64,000 bases of DNA, taken from assembly GCA_963711255.1 (NCBI GenBank), contig CAVQDO010000016.1, positions 91,600 through 155,599 of the forward strand. Direction: 5' to 3'. Origin of the DNA: GCA-2746365 sp963711255. GTDB taxonomy: Bacteria > Pseudomonadota > Gammaproteobacteria > SZUA-229. The number at the start of each line of letters is the position of its first letter. Within the stretch, counting starts at the first letter, position 1. Shown piece by piece: positions 37,129 to 47,089 of the stretch. A model generated the notes under the pieces. That model ran no database searches, was not told the DNA's origin, and saw only the letters and a program-made list of their open reading frames with translations. The position numbers and the translations under genes were made by a program.

Positions 37129-40100
37129 TTATGTTTTCATTTCCCGATTTTTTAATTGTGCCTGTTTCCACAATAAAAACACCGCCGGAATCACCATCAA
37201 TGTTAAAACGGTTGCACTCACCATACCGCCAACCATGGGTGCTGCAATGCGTCGCATCACTTCCGAACCGGTTCCGCTGCCAAGCATAATGGGCAATAAA
37301 CCGGCAATTATTGCTGCCACCGTCATCATGATCGGCCGTACCCTTAACAATGCGCCATCAATAACGGCAGACCGGACATCTGCTACTGTAAGTTCAGCTC
37401 CTGCCCTTTCGGCCGCAGCTTTATGCTGCTCGTAAGCCCGGTTTAAATAAACCAGCATAATCACACCAATTTCTACCGCAACACCTGCCAGGGCGATAAA
37501 ACCAACACCGACAGCAACCGACAGATTGTAATCAAGCAGGTACAGTAACCAGAAGCCCCCGATTAACGCTAAAGGTAAAGTCCCCATGATGATCATCACT
37601 TCAGTCAGATTCCGGAAGTTCATGTATAACAGAAGGATGATAATTACTAATGTCACCGGTACAACCGTGGTTAGCCGTTCAATTGCCCGCACCATGAATT
37701 CGTACTGACCTGACCACGAAATAGAATATCCCGGCGGCAGTTTGATTTTGTCGGCTACAGCCTGTCGGGCGTTCTGCACATAAGAACCAAGGTCACGGCC
37801 TTCGATATCGATATATATCCAGCCGTTTAGCCGTGCATTTTCCGTTTTAATCATACCCGGACCACTATCAATATGAATATCCGCGACTTCTGCCAGTGGA
37901 ATTCGTGCGCCAGATGGCGTAACTACCGGCAGGTTGCGCAGTTTTTCCAGCGAATCGCGTACATCTCGCGGGTAACGCACATTGATCGGGTAACGTTCAA
38001 GGCCTTCTACTGACATGCCTACACGCATGCCGCCCAGGGCAGTTTTTACTACTTCCTGTATGTCTGCGATATTCAGCGCAAATCGTGCCGCTTCACGCCG
38101 TTTAATATCCACCGTGACATAACGTCCTCCGGCGACGCGTTCGGCGTACACTGACACTGTGCCTGGCACGTCATTCAACACCTCTTCAATATCTTTACCC
38201 ACTTCCTGGATGACATTGAGATCTGGTCCGGCAACTTTTATTCCTACTGGTGTTTTAATTCCCGTTGCCAGCATATCAATGCGGTTTTTAATTGGCATCA
38301 CCCATGCGTTAGTCAGGCCGGGAAACTGAACCAGTTCATTCAGTTCTTTTTTTAGCCCGGACATAGTCATACCCTCTCGCCACTGGTCGCGAGGCTTGAG
38401 TAGAATCGTGGTTTCAATCATGGTTAAAGGCGCCGGGTCAGTTGCACTTTCGGCGCGGCCAACTTTACCGAATACCCGTTTTACTTCGGGCACTGTTTTT
38501 ATCAGTTTGTCTGTTTGTTGCAGCAGTTGCTGCGCCTTGCCTATAGAAACTGCAGGAAAAGTGCTGGGCATATACAACAGATCACCTTCATCAAGATCAG
38601 GCATAAATTCTGAACCCAGTTGACTGAGCGGCCAAAAACCAACAATAACCAGTAACAGGGTTACCAGCAGAACCGTTTTGGGTGAATGCAAAACCATATT
38701 GATAAATGGTCGATAACCTGCAATCAACACGCGGTTAATCGGGTTCTTATGCTCAGGTGTAACATGACCGCGAATAAAGTAACCCATTAATACCGGTACC
38801 AGCGTAATGGATAAGGCTGCCGCCGCTGCCATAGCAAATGTTTTGGTATAAGCCAGCGGAGAAAACATGCGGCCCTCCTGTGCTTCCAGGGTAAACACCG
38901 GGAGAAAGCTCAGGGTAATAATTAACAATGAAAAGAAAAGTGGCGGTCCGACTTCCATCGCTGCCTCACGCATTACCTGCCAACGCCTTGCTTCAGTTAG
39001 ACCGTTGGCCTCGGTAGCTTCAGCCTGCTCCAAATGTTTATGCACGTTTTCTATCATCACAATAGCTGCATCTACCATGGCACCGATAGCTATTGCTATG
39101 CCGCCAAGCGACATAATATTTGCATTGATTCCCATGCGCTCCATAATAATGAAAGCAACAAGAATCCCCACTGGCAGGGAAAGCATGATTACCAGCGCCG
39201 AGCGCAGGTGAAAAAGAAATACGGCACAAACCAGTGCAACAACGATAAACTCTTCGATCAGTTTGCTTTTTAAATTATCAACCGCGCGATTTATCAGTGC
39301 TGAACGGTCATAAGTCTCGACTATTTCAACGCCTTCCGGCAGGCCGCGTGCAAGCTCTTTAAGCCTCGCTTTAGCAGCATTGATCGTAGTCAGGGCATTT
39401 TCACCAAAACGCATTACAACAATACCGCCAACGACTTCACCCTCGCCATCCAGCTCCGCAACACCACGGCGCAATTGCGGCCCCAATCGTATCTGCGCGA
39501 CATCTTTTAACAGGATAGGTGTTCCCTGCTCATTGACACCAAGCGGTATGTGCCGTAAATCATCCAGTTCGTCAACATAACCTGTGGCCCTTACCATATA
39601 TTCTGCTTCAGACATTTCTATTACGGAGCCGCCGGTTTCCTGGTTGCCCCGTTGAATCGCTTTCCTTATTGTTGATAACGGCAAGCCATATGCGCGCAAA
39701 CTATCTGGATCCAGTACTACCTGGTACTGTTTAACCATGCCACCGACAGTAACCACTTCGGATACACCGTGGACGGTCTGCAGCTCATATTTTAAAAACC
39801 AGTCCTGTAAACTACGCAGCTGTGACAGGTCATGATTACCGCTACGATCGACCAGGGCATATTCATAAACCCAGCCCACACCGGTAGCATCCGGCCCCAG
39901 TTCGGGCCGCGCATCCGGCGGCAGTTTGCTGGCAACCTGGCTCAGGTATTCAAGTACACGTGAACGTGCCCAGTACAAATCAGTACCGTCTTCAAAAATA
40001 ACGTAAACGTAAGAGTCGCCGAAAAATGAATAGCCGCGTACATTGACTGCTTTAGGTACAGATAACATGGCGGTTGTTAACGGGTAAGTTACCTGGTCTT

Positions 40101-40284
40101 CCACCACTTGCGGTGCCTGCCCGGGATAGCTGGTTTTGATAATGACCTGAACATCCGATAGATCAGGCAAGGCATCTAACGGTGTTTGTTTAATAGCATA
40201 TATACCCAGCCCTACCAGAATAAAGGTCAGCATCAATACCATAAACCGGTTACCTATTGACCAGTCAATAATTTTCGCAATCAT
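37129..40284 (-). CDS. cusA: CusA-type heavy-metal RND efflux permease
   Basis: The 1051-residue RND pump drives Cu(I)/Ag(I) export with the proton gradient. GGIAIAIGAMVDAAIVMIEN in the transmembrane core is the form seen in CusA. The three methionines of the CusA metal site are in place: LLYMPST, APLTMIETTI and NRIDMLATGIK. There are about 12 membrane helices and two large periplasmic loops. It starts 2 bp after the cusB stop in a cusC-cusB-cusA unit. Metal type is inferred from these Met residues and the Met-rich gene upstream. Confidence 0.93.
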   Translation of the reverse strand: MIAKIIDWSIGNRFMVLMLTFILVGLGIYAIKQTPLDALPDLSDVQVIIKTSYPGQAPQVVEDQVTYPLTTAMLSVPKAVNVRGYSFFGDSYVYVIFEDGTDLYWARSRVLEYLSQVASKLPPDARPELGPDATGVGWVYEYALVDRSGNHDLSQLRSLQDWFLKYELQTVHGVSEVVTVGGMVKQYQVVLDPDSLRAYGLPLSTIRKAIQRGNQETGGSVIEMSEAEYMVRATGYVDELDDLRHIPLGVNEQGTPILLKDVAQIRLGPQLRRGVAELDGEGEVVGGIVVMRFGENALTTINAAKARLKELARGLPEGVEIVETYDRSALINRAVDNLKSKLIEEFIVVALVCAVFLFHLRSALVIMLSLPVGILVAFIIMERMGINANIMSLGGIAIAIGAMVDAAIVMIENVHKHLEQAEATEANGLTEARRWQVMREAAMEVGPPLFFSLLIITLSFLPVFTLEAQEGRMFSPLAYTKTFAMAAAAALSITLVPVLMGYFIRGHVTPEHKNPINRVLIAGYRPFINMVLHSPKTVLLVTLLLVIVGFWPLSQLGSEFMPDLDEGDLLYMPSTFPAVSIGKAQQLLQQTDKLIKTVPEVKRVFGKVGRAESATDPAPLTMIETTILLKPRDQWREGMTMSGLKKELNELVQFPGLTNAWVMPIKNRIDMLATGIKTPVGIKVAGPDLNVIQEVGKDIEEVLNDVPGTVSVYAERVAGGRYVTVDIKRREAARFALNIADIQEVVKTALGGMRVGMSVEGLERYPINVRYPRDVRDSLEKLRNLPVVTPSGARIPLAEVADIHIDSGPGMIKTENARLNGWIYIDIEGRDLGSYVQNARQAVADKIKLPPGYSISWSGQYEFMVRAIERLTTVVPVTLVIIILLLYMNFRNLTEVMIIMGTLPLALIGGFWLLYLLDYNLSVAVGVGFIALAGVAVEIGVIMLVYLNRAYEQHKAAAERAGAELTVADVRSAVIDGALLRVRPIMMTVAAIIAGLLPIMLGSGTGSEVMRRIAAPMVGGMVSATVLTLMVIPAVFLLWKQAQLKNREMKT

Positions 40285-40286
40285 GA

Positions 40287-41504
40287 TTACATGCCCCCGC
40301 CATCGGTAGCATCAGGCTCTGCCATTCGATTCAGACTGGCGCGCATACTCGCTTCTGAATCAATCAGAAACTGACCGGAAGTAACAATTTTTTCTCCGGC
40401 CTTAAGACCTTGTAAAATTTCAACATAATTTCCGCTCTCGATGCCTGCTTTTACATTCCTCGCTAAAAACTTTCCTTCACCCAGTGCGACAATAACGCGC
40501 GACTCTCGCCCGGTTCGAATCAAACCTTCCAGTGGAATAACAACATTTTCCTCTTTGACTCCGCCAAATATTTTCACATTGGCGTACATATTCGGCTTTA
40601 GCTCTTCACCTGGATTTTCAAAACGCAATCGAACTTTTAAGGTTCGTGTTTTTGGATCAAGGCTGGGATAAATATATTCAACATTGCCCTGCCATGTTTT
40701 TCCGGGAATGTAAGACAGGCTGACTTCGGCAGATTGCCCCACTTCTACCCAGGCTGACTGACGTTCGAATACTTCTGCCAGCAGCCAGACACTGGACAAA
40801 TCACCAAGCGTCATCACTTTCATTGCAGGTTTTACAAACATGCCTTCACGTACAGGAAGGTCTGAGACCACACCATCCTGTGGCGCGTATATTGAAATTC
40901 TCTGTTTAACTTGTTTGCTATTCTCCAGCTGTTTAATCTGTGACATAGAAATGCCTAATGCAGACAATCGCTCTTTTGATGCACGTATCAAGCCTTTATT
41001 GCCGGACTTGATTGCAGTAACCAGTTCTTCCTGTGCGTTGACCAGCTTGGGGGAATAAATATCGAATAGAAAGTCACCTTTTTTAAAACGGTCGCCTTCA
41101 GACTGAACTGCCAGTTTTTCTATCCAGCCTTCAGTTCGTAAATGAATGTGGCTGACTTTTGATTCATCATAATCAACATAACCCACGGTATCGATGCCGC
41201 GCCATAAGCGTGTCAGTTCAGCTTCAGCTGTCCTAACACCAAGGTTCTGTACCACTGCTGGAGAAATTCTCACTATACTGTCGCTGGCATCCTCACCCGC
41301 ATAATAAGGAATTAAATCCATACCCATTGGTGACTTGCCAGGTTGGTCACGGCGATAATTCGGGTCCATCGGCGCCACCCAGTAAAGTATTTCTTTTTCT
41401 TCTTCAGCCCAGGCGACGGGTGAAAATACTGCAGTAAATATACTTGCAACCAGTATTGCTGAGACAGATAGTTTTGTAAAAGTAATAGTGTTATTCATGA
41501 TCAC
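40287..41504 (-). CDS. cusB: CusB-type periplasmic adaptor (membrane fusion) protein
   Basis: The 405-residue adaptor has an N-terminal signal peptide, then a heavy-metal-binding domain, YWVAPMDPNYRRDQPGKSPM, with a GMDL Met pair. Barrel-sandwich and beta-barrel domains follow. The segment VGYVDYDESKVSHIHLRTEG and the WIEKLAVQSEGDRFKKGDFL hairpin are typical. It links the CusA pump to the outer-membrane channel and may hand over metal. The first ATG overlaps the upstream stop by four bases (ATGA); a second ATG two codons on is also possible. Confidence 0.92.
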   Translation of the reverse strand: MIMNNTITFTKLSVSAILVASIFTAVFSPVAWAEEEKEILYWVAPMDPNYRRDQPGKSPMGMDLIPYYAGEDASDSIVRISPAVVQNLGVRTAEAELTRLWRGIDTVGYVDYDESKVSHIHLRTEGWIEKLAVQSEGDRFKKGDFLFDIYSPKLVNAQEELVTAIKSGNKGLIRASKERLSALGISMSQIKQLENSKQVKQRISIYAPQDGVVSDLPVREGMFVKPAMKVMTLGDLSSVWLLAEVFERQSAWVEVGQSAEVSLSYIPGKTWQGNVEYIYPSLDPKTRTLKVRLRFENPGEELKPNMYANVKIFGGVKEENVVIPLEGLIRTGRESRVIVALGEGKFLARNVKAGIESGNYVEILQGLKAGEKIVTSGQFLIDSEASMRASLNRMAEPDATDGGGM

Positions 41505-42775
41505 AGTTCTCCGGTGACATAAAGTATTTGAGCTTGCGCTACTGCCCGATCGACACGAATGCGTAAATCTTCCAGGCGGACGTCCAACTCGGTAATCTGC
41601 GCGCGCATTAAGGTGTTAAATTCAGTAACACCGCTTTGGTATGCATTCAAGGCAGCCTTTGAATTATTTTTTGCCGCCTTTAGCAGACTGTTTTTATATA
41701 GCTCTTCACGCTCACCTAAGCGTTGCCATAAATTCAGATTCTTGTCGTATAGCTGCTTCAACTTGCGTAATCGATCATCTTTGATATAAGTCGCCGCCGC
41801 AATTTTCTGCTGATGCGATGCAACAGATTTGTCCTGCCGATTGCCAGTAAACAAAGGAACATCCAGGCTCACCATGGCTGTGGCAAAATCAGCGCGTTCA
41901 GTCCCGTCAGGGTTATTGCCTGAGCGGTAACCGTAATCAAGCAGCAGGCTCCAGCCGGGCTTATAATCCTGCCTGGCAATTTCTGTCATTTGTCTGCTGG
42001 CGCTGACACTTGCATTTTGTGCCCGAATTAAAGGATGCTGTGGAATTACCTGGTTAAGGTCGATATTCTCCGGCAGCAAGGGCAGTGCCGGAAAGTCTGC
42101 ACTGATGCTGTTCCATGCAATATCACCTATCCACTGTGCCAGGTTTGCACGGTAGTTTCCTTCCCGTGTCTGTATTTTTGTTGCCCGGTCATCAAGACGG
42201 GACAGTTCAAGCCCGGCAAGCACAACATCCTGCTGATTGGCTCGACCGGCGGCATAATTGGCTTCGGTAATTTTTACAAGTTCGGAAAACAGCTGACGTG
42301 TTTCTCGAATAATTTGATAGGCCGTTATTTCGTAAAATAAATTTAAATAATTTTCACGCACGTCCCGCAGTATCTTTAATCTGGCGTCATCTGCCATTGC
42401 CAGCGCTGAACTGGATAGAAATTGCGATTGTTGCTGCTTCAGGGCAAGTGAGTTGCCGCGCGGAAAGTTTTGTTGCACGCCAATTTTTAGTTGCGTCATT
42501 TGCTCCTGTTCAAGATCAAATGTATCGACAGGCACATTGACAGCGCCTAAACGTAGTTTTGGATCGGGCAAGGTATCATCGGCAACCGACGCTTCATCAA
42601 ATGAACGTGAAGTGGCCCTGAAGTTTTCCACCATTGGATCAGCCTGTATAGCTATTTGTTCTGCCTGTTTCAAACTCAATGCCTGCGCATCAGAAACAGC
42701 TAGCAGCACAAATAAAACACTGCCGAATAACGGTTTTATATTTTTTAAAATGTAATGACACATGGCCATCTCCAT
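41501..42775 (-). CDS. TolC-family outer-membrane channel of the Cus-type efflux system
   Basis: The 424-residue protein has a signal peptide ending about DAQA and two long coiled-coil repeats as in TolC-like channels (LSLKQAEQIAIQADP near the start, LNAYQSGVTEFNTLMRAQ in the second half). It would be the exit duct of the CusBA pump. The stop overlaps the start of cusB. Early ATGs at codons 1, 3 and 5 are all possible starts. It is more like the short TolC relatives of cation pumps than E. coli CusC, so no symbol is given. Confidence 0.88.
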   Translation of the reverse strand: MEMAMCHYILKNIKPLFGSVLFVLLAVSDAQALSLKQAEQIAIQADPMVENFRATSRSFDEASVADDTLPDPKLRLGAVNVPVDTFDLEQEQMTQLKIGVQQNFPRGNSLALKQQQSQFLSSSALAMADDARLKILRDVRENYLNLFYEITAYQIIRETRQLFSELVKITEANYAAGRANQQDVVLAGLELSRLDDRATKIQTREGNYRANLAQWIGDIAWNSISADFPALPLLPENIDLNQVIPQHPLIRAQNASVSASRQMTEIARQDYKPGWSLLLDYGYRSGNNPDGTERADFATAMVSLDVPLFTGNRQDKSVASHQQKIAAATYIKDDRLRKLKQLYDKNLNLWQRLGEREELYKNSLLKAAKNNSKAALNAYQSGVTEFNTLMRAQITELDVRLEDLRIRVDRAVAQAQILYVTGEL

Positions 42776-42838
42776 AATTTATAAACAGTCATACAACGGT
42801 AATAACCGTTAATACAACCCGGGTAGATCGTTTATTTT

Positions 42839-43243
42839 TTAATTATGAAGATTCGCAGGTGGCCGCGAGGGAGGTGTTAATTCTCTAACAAGAATATTTT
42901 CAGATACGGTTATTGATTCAGAAACATCTTTAAATACGGGGACATAAGAAGATTGCTGCACAACGATGGAAACGGACATACCCATATCACATTGACCGGC
43001 ACAGTCAGTGCCATCACAGCAACAGCATTGCTTGCTGTTATGTTGCGGCTGTTCACTGCTCATCATACCCGACATGTCGTGAGTCATCATATCGTGTGAC
43101 CCCATCATGCCGTCATGCTTAGACATCACCATTTCTTCCATATCGCAGTGAGAATCCTGTATTGCCAGCGCACCACGAACGGGCGCTATCACCATTAACA
43201 TGATGAGCAGGTAGTGCAGAAATCTGGAATGCTTGACGTTCAC
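42839..43243 (-). CDS. Met/His/Cys-rich exported protein (CopL-like)
   Basis: The 134-residue product has a signal peptide (cleavage near ALA, residue 26). A stretch dense in Met, His and Asp follows (SKHDGMMGSHDMMTHDMSGM), then QCCCCDGTDCAGQCDMGM with six Cys. This composition fits Cu(I)/Ag(I) binding, as in CopL-type proteins or small periplasmic copper carriers. It is 63 bp upstream of the TolC-like gene and on the same strand, so it probably leads the efflux operon. The exact family is uncertain. Confidence 0.72.
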   Translation of the reverse strand: MNVKHSRFLHYLLIMLMVIAPVRGALAIQDSHCDMEEMVMSKHDGMMGSHDMMTHDMSGMMSSEQPQHNSKQCCCCDGTDCAGQCDMGMSVSIVVQQSSYVPVFKDVSESITVSENILVRELTPPSRPPANLHN

Positions 43244-43435
43244 AGCTTAATAATAGCCTTTTTTCGTGATGATTCAATCTTTAATGTGCATACCGGGTTA
43301 GTAAGCGAGCCAGGATGAAAGTTCAGCACGATTAATATTTCCACTTACGACCGGGTCTGGCGACCTTCTAATGTATAAATATCACCTGGCTTTTAACCGG
43401 CACAAATCGAAATCCAGTGCCAGCCGATTCAGAAC

Positions 43436-44746
43436 TTAATCAAACGGATGATTCAATATAATCGTTTCATCACGCTCGGGTCCTGTCGAAACGATATCAA
43501 CAGGAACACCAACAACTTCTTGCAGGCGATTTAAATAATTTCTCGCATTCTCCGGCAGATCATCCAGGCTTTTTGCGCCGACAGTTGACTCTGACCAGCC
43601 AGGCATTGCTTCATAGACAGCTTCACACTGTTCAATAGCATCTGCACCTAATGGCGGCATATGCAGGCTCTCACCCTGGTAGTTATAACTGTTACAGATA
43701 CGAATGGTTTCCAGGCCGTCCAGTACGTCGAGCTTGGTAATGCACAAACCCGTTAAGCTGTTAATCTGTGCTGCACGACGTAAAGCAACCGCATCAAACC
43801 AGCCACAGCGACGGTCACGACCGGTGGTCGCACCGACTTCATGCCCTACAGTTGCCAGGTGATGACCGATGGTTGGATCATCTTTATCATCATCAAACAG
43901 TTCGGTCGGGAATGGTCCGGCACCAACACGCGTTGTATACGCCTTGGTTATACCCAGAATGTAATCTAAATCTTTAGGGCCGATACCGCTACCGGTACAG
44001 GCACCACCCGCCGTTGTATTGGATGAAGTAACATACGGGTAAGTACCCTGGTCGATATCCAGTAAAGTGCCCTGCGCACCTTCGAACATAATGCTTTTAC
44101 CCTGTTTACGGTAAGCATCAATAATCGCAGGCACGTCCGCAATCAATGCCAGCAGTTTCTCACGGTAACCAAGCACTTCATCAAGGACGGTTTGATAATC
44201 GACTTCGTCCTGCTTGAAATAATGTTTTAGTGAAAAATTGTGGTACTCCATGACACCAGCAAGTTTCACCTTGAATTTTTCCAGGTCTTTCAGGTCTGCA
44301 AGACGAATACCGCGACGCGACACCTTATCCTCATAGCATGGACCAATACCCCGGCCGGTAGTGCCGATTGCTTCTTTACCGCGTGCGATTTCACGCGCCT
44401 GGTCGAGCGCAATATGATAAGGAAGAATTAACGGGCAGGCTTCAGAAATACCAATACGCTCACTGGCCGGAATGCCGCGCGCTTCCAGTTCACCCAGTTC
44501 CTTGAACAGAGCATTGGGTGATAAAACCACACCATTACCAATCAGGCAGGTAACGTTGTCACGCAAAATACCTGATGGAATCAAATGCAAAACGGTTTTT
44601 TCTTCACCAATAACCAGTGTATGACCAGCATTGTGCCCACCCTGAAAACGTACAACAGCAGCAGCGCGTTCGGTTAATAAATCAACAATTTTACCTTTAC
44701 CTTCATCGCCCCATTGGCTTCCGAGTACAACGACATTTTTAGACAT
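43436..44746 (-). CDS. purA: Adenylosuccinate synthetase PurA
   Basis: PurA joins IMP and aspartate with GTP to make adenylosuccinate, the substrate of purB at 19.4 kb. The 436-residue protein has GSQWGDEGKGKIVDLL near the start, RFQGGHNAGHTLVIG, and GIGPCYEDKVSRRGIR. GTLLDIDQGTYPYVTSSNT is also clear. It follows hisZ after 83 bp, closing the conserved hfl-hisZ-purA series. The 192 bp downstream, before the copper genes, looks like the change from core to accessory DNA. Confidence 0.97.
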   Translation of the reverse strand: MSKNVVVLGSQWGDEGKGKIVDLLTERAAAVVRFQGGHNAGHTLVIGEEKTVLHLIPSGILRDNVTCLIGNGVVLSPNALFKELGELEARGIPASERIGISEACPLILPYHIALDQAREIARGKEAIGTTGRGIGPCYEDKVSRRGIRLADLKDLEKFKVKLAGVMEYHNFSLKHYFKQDEVDYQTVLDEVLGYREKLLALIADVPAIIDAYRKQGKSIMFEGAQGTLLDIDQGTYPYVTSSNTTAGGACTGSGIGPKDLDYILGITKAYTTRVGAGPFPTELFDDDKDDPTIGHHLATVGHEVGATTGRDRRCGWFDAVALRRAAQINSLTGLCITKLDVLDGLETIRICNSYNYQGESLHMPPLGADAIEQCEAVYEAMPGWSESTVGAKSLDDLPENARNYLNRLQEVVGVPVDIVSTGPERDETIILNHPFD

Positions 44747-44829
44747 GGTTAAACCTTAAATTCATAATATCAAAATTTTTAAAACGTGAAATAGACATTG
44801 CTGTATCCATAATGAATGACGGTACACTT

Positions 44830-46008
44830 TTATTCTTTCACAACCCACTTGCCATCAACCTGGCAAAGACTTTTATTACAACCCATTAATGCAGCATCCG
44901 ATTGCTGACCGGGCAGTTGCTCAACAACAATATTACCCTGTGCACGCAATTCGGCAATGGCTTCAATTAAAGTGACATCGTCAGCCACCGGCGCAAATAT
45001 TTTTTCTGCACGTACAAACTGTTTTTTCGAGAGACGGCATAGCACTTTCAGATCGGTGCTAAAACCGGTTGCCGCGCGTGCGTTACCAAACAGCTTACCG
45101 ATATCATCATAACGGCCACCGCGCGCAATCGCCTGCCCAAGCTGTGGTACAAATGCCGCAAAAACCACACCGGTTTTATAGTGATAACCGTGCAGTTCAG
45201 CTAAATCAAAATGAACTTTAATATCGCCAAAACGTTGCTGCATTAACTCGGCCGTTTTCTCAAGATAATCGATAGCCTGCTGAACAGCTGCATCGGCTTT
45301 CGCCAGTACTTTCCTGGCGCGCTCAAATACAGAGCTGTCACCATTTAGTGATGATAAACCTGACAGCATCGCCTTAACGTCAGCGTCAATATCCAGCGAT
45401 TCAAGTAACGCATTAATTTCGGTCACTGCTTTACGCTGCAGCATATCAAACAGCTGGCCTTCCACCTCATCAGATAAACCTGCCTGTTTTGCCAGGCCTC
45501 GATAGATATCCACATTTCCCAGGTCGAGGTAAATATTTTCCACTTCCATAGCTGAAAAGGTTTGCAGCATTAAACCGAGAATTTCAACTTCAGATTCTAT
45601 GCCCGCATGGCCATAAAGCTCTGCGCCAACCTGCAGCGGGCTGCGGCTGTCACCGATAGATTCAGGGCGGGTACGCAAAACCGTACCGATGTAACACAGA
45701 CGCGTTGCAGTGTCGCTGCGCAACTGGTGTGCATCCATACGTGCAACCTGCGGGGTCATATCGGCACGTATGCCTAAGGTTCTGCCAGACATCTGGTCGA
45801 CCAGCTTAAAGGTTTGCAGGTCCAGATCGTGGCCAGTACCGGTTAACAATGATTCAATAAAATCAATAATCGGCGGTATTACCAGCTCGTATCCCCAGGT
45901 TGCATACATATCCAGCAGCATACGTCGCGCTGCTTCGTATTTTGCCGCCTGTTCCGGCAGGATTTCATCAATACCTTCCGGTAATATCCAGTGTTGTTTT
46001 GTTGTCAT
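44830..46008 (-). CDS. hisZ: ATP phosphoribosyltransferase regulatory subunit HisZ
   Basis: HisZ is a HisRS-like protein without synthetase activity that regulates the short form of HisG in histidine synthesis. The 392-residue protein has the catalytic-core remnants LLTGTGHDLDLQTFKLVDQ, LGIRADMTPQVARMDAH and GIESEVEILGLM, but lacks an anticodon-binding domain. Its presence implies a short HisG elsewhere. It is placed between the DUF2065 gene (22 bp upstream) and purA, a common gammaproteobacterial order. Confidence 0.94.
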   Translation of the reverse strand: MTTKQHWILPEGIDEILPEQAAKYEAARRMLLDMYATWGYELVIPPIIDFIESLLTGTGHDLDLQTFKLVDQMSGRTLGIRADMTPQVARMDAHQLRSDTATRLCYIGTVLRTRPESIGDSRSPLQVGAELYGHAGIESEVEILGLMLQTFSAMEVENIYLDLGNVDIYRGLAKQAGLSDEVEGQLFDMLQRKAVTEINALLESLDIDADVKAMLSGLSSLNGDSSVFERARKVLAKADAAVQQAIDYLEKTAELMQQRFGDIKVHFDLAELHGYHYKTGVVFAAFVPQLGQAIARGGRYDDIGKLFGNARAATGFSTDLKVLCRLSKKQFVRAEKIFAPVADDVTLIEAIAELRAQGNIVVEQLPGQQSDAALMGCNKSLCQVDGKWVVKE

Positions 46009-46030
46009 ATTAATTTTTTACTGAAGGTAA

Positions 46031-46216
46031 CTATTGAATCAGGTACAGGATAATTACACCTATTGCCATGCTGGCAAAGCCCATGCTTCTCAGAACATTA
46101 TCGGGTAAACGTGCAGCCTGGGACATCGCATCACGCCAGCCTTTTGGGCTTAAAAATGGCAGCATACCTTCTATAACCAGCACAAGTGCAAGCGCAGGAA
46201 TAATACTGTCCCACAT
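46031..46216 (-). CDS. DUF2065 small membrane protein
   Basis: The 61-residue protein has two membrane helices around the motif EGMLPFLSPKGWRDAM, the DUF2065 signature. A second helix GFASMAIGVIILYLI ends the protein. It is 3 bp after hflC and 22 bp before hisZ, the usual place for this family. Its function is unknown; the constant neighbourhood suggests a tie to HflKC. Confidence 0.88.
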   Translation of the reverse strand: MWDSIIPALALVLVIEGMLPFLSPKGWRDAMSQAARLPDNVLRSMGFASMAIGVIILYLIQ

Positions 46217-46219
46217 TAT

Positions 46220-47089
46220 TTATTTTTTCTTGCCTGACGGATCTTTGAAATAACGGAAATAGTCTGAATCCGGCTGCAGCAAAATCACATCGCCCGCAGT
46301 AGAGAAGTTGTTAGTGTATGCAGTTAAGCTACGGTAAAACTTGTAAAACTCTCTATCTTTATTAAACGCTTCAGCATAGATCTCTGTTGCACGTGCATCA
46401 CCTTCACCGCGTGCGATTTCTGAGTCACGGTAAGCCTCTGCAACCAGGATACTGCGCTGGCGATCAGCATCCGCCTGAATACGTTCCGAGGCTTCGTGGC
46501 CTTTAGAACGAAAATCACGTGCTTCACGTTCACGTTCTGCGCGCATACGCTGGTATACCGAACTACTAACGCGCTCCGGATAATCGACTTTCTTTACCCT
46601 GACATCGACAACTTCTATGCCCAGCGTTTTCGCCCTTTCTGATGCCTGCTGCGTCATTAGTTCCATGATGTGTGTACGGTCACCGGAGATGATTTCCTGA
46701 ATGGTTCGCTTACCAAATTCGTCACGCAGGCCATTATTAATATTTTCATATAACAATCGACCGGCTGTGAGCTCATCACCCTGCGTGGTTTTGAAGTATT
46801 GAATGACTTCAGTAATGCGCCACTTAACATAAGAATCAACGATTAAATCCTTTTTCTCCTGTGTTAAAAAACGTTCGGGTTTCTGATCAATCGTTAGAAT
46901 TCGATTATCAAACTTTCTAACATTGTTGATAAATGGAATTTTGAAATGTATACCCGGCTCAAAGTCGGATTCTATAATTTCACCGAACTGAAATAATATT
47001 GCTTTCTGACGTTCATCAACGGTAAACACCGACGCCCACAGCAGTAACGCCAACAGGGGAACAATGATTTTTAAACTATTACCGACCAT
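46220..47089 (-). CDS. hflC: HflC, modulator of FtsH protease
   Basis: HflC forms, with HflK, a large inner-membrane SPFH cage around FtsH and regulates its proteolysis. The 289-residue protein has one N-terminal helix (SLKIIVPLLALLLWASVF). The SPFH domain follows, including VDERQKAILFQFGEI and RERFLTQEKK-like residues in QKPERFLTQEKKDLIVDSY. It overlaps the hflK stop by one base and is followed by DUF2065. Confidence 0.96.
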   Translation of the reverse strand: MVGNSLKIIVPLLALLLWASVFTVDERQKAILFQFGEIIESDFEPGIHFKIPFINNVRKFDNRILTIDQKPERFLTQEKKDLIVDSYVKWRITEVIQYFKTTQGDELTAGRLLYENINNGLRDEFGKRTIQEIISGDRTHIMELMTQQASERAKTLGIEVVDVRVKKVDYPERVSSSVYQRMRAEREREARDFRSKGHEASERIQADADRQRSILVAEAYRDSEIARGEGDARATEIYAEAFNKDREFYKFYRSLTAYTNNFSTAGDVILLQPDSDYFRYFKDPSGKKK

